Origin: Paradesertivirga superstes
GTDB taxonomy: Bacteria; Bacteroidota; Bacteroidia; Sphingobacteriales; Sphingobacteriaceae
DNA length: 64,000 bases
Assembly (NCBI RefSeq): GCF_037622515.1
Contig: NZ_JBBJCN010000001.1
Coordinates: 186,001-250,000 of the forward strand
Reading direction: 5' to 3'
The translations under genes were made by a program, and so were the position numbers. Below are positions 63,445-64,000 of this stretch, one piece after another. Within the stretch, counting starts at the first letter, position 1. The number at the start of each line of letters is the position of its first letter. Under the pieces are notes generated by a model. It was not told the DNA's origin and searched no databases. It saw nothing but the letters and a program-made list of their open reading frames with translations.

Positions 63445-64000
63445 TTATTTACTGCCTGGCGACTGAATATTGATCTTTGACTCTCCGGGTGTTTTCATTC
63501 CTTCACCCAAATAAAAGCTGGTATGGGGAGGCTGGTTATAACTTACATTTTGCCACGCAACCCCTAAGCGGTACTGAGGATCATGCATTAACGTACACAA
63601 TCTATAATCTGTTGGTATTGTTGTAGTATAAATACGAAGCTCTTTGTTATCAGTTGTGCGCCATATAACTTCTTCTCTCCAGTCTCCTAATAAATCGGCG
63701 CTCAGCGCCGGGGTAGCCTTCGTACCGTTATTCGAAACGCAGCCCTCCGCGGTTAACAGATTTATGGTCTTTTCATTTTTCCAATCCCATTTATCAATAC
63801 GATTATTATCCAGAAGTTCGCGCGTAAGGTCAGCATCCCACCAAACTAAAAAGTTCTGAGAAGAGGGTACATTCTCAGTTATAGTTTTCCCATGCACGTC
63901 ACGCAGCCCCCCGGGACCACCCCAATTTTCAAACCCGGGATGCCCCGGATCAATATCTGCTGCTACCCCCCTGCCGACATCAACTCCGGGCGATTGGCTC
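63445..64000 (-). CDS. Rhamnogalacturonan lyase, PL11 (3' part; runs off the window)
   Basis: The last 185 residues of a secreted PL11 lyase; the gene continues past 64000, so the start is not seen. Signature blocks are PSSQNFLVWWDADLTRELLD, NNGTKATPALSADLLGDWRE, EVIWRTTDNKELRIYTTTIP, and TLMHDPQYRLGVAWQNVSYN, ending QPPHTSFYLGEGMKTPGES. It cuts the rhamnose-galacturonic acid backbone of pectin by beta-elimination with calcium. The frame is continuous from the window end, so there is no truncation besides the window edge. It fits with the GH78 alpha-rhamnosidase at 42217-44961. Confidence 0.93.
   Translation of the reverse strand, partial: SQSPGVDVGRGVAADIDPGHPGFENWGGPGGLRDVHGKTITENVPSSQNFLVWWDADLTRELLDNNRIDKWDWKNEKTINLLTAEGCVSNNGTKATPALSADLLGDWREEVIWRTTDNKELRIYTTTIPTDYRLCTLMHDPQYRLGVAWQNVSYNQPPHTSFYLGEGMKTPGESKINIQSPGSK

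Noticed and set aside
1..64000. tRNA, tmRNA and rRNA genes
   Set aside because: I looked for CCA-type acceptor ends, TTCGAAT-type T-loops and rRNA core motifs and found none convincing; a covariance-model scan would be decisive.

Overview
The window looks like chromosome of a Bacteroidota bacterium of the Sphingobacteriaceae type (Pedobacter or Mucilaginibacter-like). I infer this from the gene families: a T9SS type B sorting domain, DUF1080 and DUF1593 secreted proteins, GH78 and PL11 pectin enzymes, the membrane protein/regulator/CreD cluster and split pntA. Promoter-like TAnnTTTG boxes and moderate-to-low GC agree. No rRNA, tRNA, CRISPR array, prophage or complete transposase gene was seen. 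The one structural RNA recognised is RNase P RNA (rnpB, about 33304-33673).

Layout. 0-17.9 kb holds scattered single genes: SRPBCC, DUF1080, a luciferase-like oxidoreductase, a PAS protein, DUF1593, VOC, mnmE and an SdiA-regulated-like propeller. They are separated by unusually repeat-rich spacers, with three tandem arrays (about 0.85-1.88, 8.64-10.23 and 16.4-17.35 kb), and a small GIY-YIG nuclease gene sits inside the third. 18-33 kb is denser: a DACNV sensor protein, a 923-residue T9SS-exported PKD protein, cydAB, a sugar isomerase divergent from an AraC regulator, a DEDDh exonuclease/GIY-YIG fusion, ferritin and a CrtA-like protein leading into rnpB. 33.8-39.5 kb carries an NtrC-type regulator, a sirtuin and a GDSL hydrolase, bracketed by two copies of an inverted-repeat element with DUF559 endonuclease remnants. 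39.5-64 kb is mostly ordinary: a UPF1-like helicase, amidase, alpha-rhamnosidase, zinc dehydrogenase, a membrane protein/winged-helix/creD regulon, the MpaB and DedA families, a coiled-coil PAS protein, proton-translocating transhydrogenase (pntAA-pntAB-pntB), SelO, a quinone oxidoreductase and the end of a rhamnogalacturonan lyase.

How genes work together. CydAB and PntAA/AB/B are complete complexes for respiration and NADPH supply. The GH78 rhamnosidase and PL11 lyase fit pectin (rhamnogalacturonan) use, although they are 18 kb apart. The isomerase and AraC gene form a divergent catabolic pair with a 21-bp-spaced direct repeat between them. The winged-helix regulator probably controls its own operon and creD through a shared palindrome found upstream of both.

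The most unusual content is the repeats. A DUF559 (Vsr-like) nuclease pseudogene at 38.8-39.2 kb lies inside nested inverted repeats. A second copy near 34 kb has lost the nuclease core. The flanks of the element, without the gene, build the arrays at 0.85-1.88 and 8.64-10.23 kb. In parallel, the GIY-YIG gene occupies one unit of a 117-bp repeat array at the position where the other units carry a short hairpin. I infer that small orphan nucleases and their gene-less flanking repeats may form a REP/RAYT-like family of domesticated mobile elements. This is a hypothesis from one window and needs genome-wide comparison.
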